The notes under the pieces: model-generated | Seen by the model: the letters and a program-made list of their open reading frames with translations, nothing else | The model's database searches: none | What the model was told of the DNA's origin: nothing | Translations under genes and position numbers: made by a program | NCBI GenBank assembly: GCA_004297555.1 | Contig: SCSV01000335.1 | Span: 1 to 6,105, forward strand | DNA from: Salinibacterium sp. | GTDB lineage: Bacteria > Actinomycetota > Actinomycetes > Actinomycetales > Microbacteriaceae | DNA: 6,105 nucleotides | Reading direction: 5' to 3' | Shown here: positions 5,962 through 6,105 of the stretch, one piece after another | How positions within the stretch are numbered: position 1 is the stretch's first letter | Layout of the letters: each line of letters starts with the position of its first letter

Positions 5962-6105
5962 GTGGCCAGCCAGGACTGGTTCGACAAGGACTTCTATGCC
6001 GTGCTCGGCGTTTCGAAGGATGTCTCCGATGCCGAACTCAAGAAGGTGTACCGCAAACTCGCGCGCCAATACCACCCAGACTCGAACCCGGGAGATGCCA
6101 AGGCC
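5962..6105 (+). CDS. dnaJ: Chaperone DnaJ, N-terminal 48 codons (cut by window edge)
   Basis: The frame begins at a GTG and is still open at the right edge. The 48 residues cover most of a J-domain: helix I with FDKDFYAVLGVSKDVS, helix II ELKKVYRKLARQY, and the invariant HPD tripeptide at 38-40 that stimulates DnaK ATPase. The extra WFDKDFY lead before the J-domain is typical of the dnaK-operon DnaJ1 of Actinobacteria. The G/F linker, zinc-finger and C-terminal domains lie outside, so type I is inferred from operon position. The GTG start is supported by GGGAGGA upstream and a 19-bp gap from grpE. In most relatives hspR follows. Confidence 0.95.
   Translation, partial: MASQDWFDKDFYAVLGVSKDVSDAELKKVYRKLARQYHPDSNPGDAKA

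Noticed and set aside
5385..5987. 200-codon minus-strand frame over grpE
   Set aside because: Antisense shadow of grpE that also runs into the dnaJ start; no recognisable features.

Overview
The window comes from a high-GC actinobacterium. Protein sequence and gene order suggest the Actinomycetia, possibly Microbacteriaceae, although I cannot fix the genus from the sequence. Two modules are transcribed away from a shared control region at about 3272-3468.

Left module (minus strand, reading leftward from 3271): an MFS transporter of the UMF1/Atg22-like type is followed, with a 4-bp ATGA overlap, by a sirohydrochlorin chelatase of the CbiX/SirB family. After a 123-bp gap comes the N-terminal two thirds or so of a ferredoxin-dependent sulfite reductase (NirA/SirA type), which runs off the left edge. 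The chelatase makes or metallates siroheme, and the reductase uses siroheme to reduce sulfite to sulfide, so these genes form part of an assimilatory sulfur locus. The transporter's substrate is unknown. Its overlap with the chelatase makes a link to sulfur, metal or tetrapyrrole metabolism plausible.

Right module (plus strand, from 3469): dnaK, grpE and the first 48 codons of dnaJ. This is the classical actinobacterial Hsp70 operon, which normally ends with the repressor gene hspR (beyond the window). The region upstream of dnaK carries two well-formed HAIR-type operators (7-bp arms, 7-bp spacer), consistent with HspR repression.

The genes themselves are ordinary. The less obvious content is in the two intergenic regions: an 11-bp-arm inverted repeat upstream of the transporter, a possible leaderless transporter start, an extra off-spaced pair of HAIR half-sites, and a sulfite-reductase leader with one reading frame unusually rich in Cys codons. 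I saw no mobile element, CRISPR array, tRNA or rRNA, and no evidence of a novel multi-gene system.
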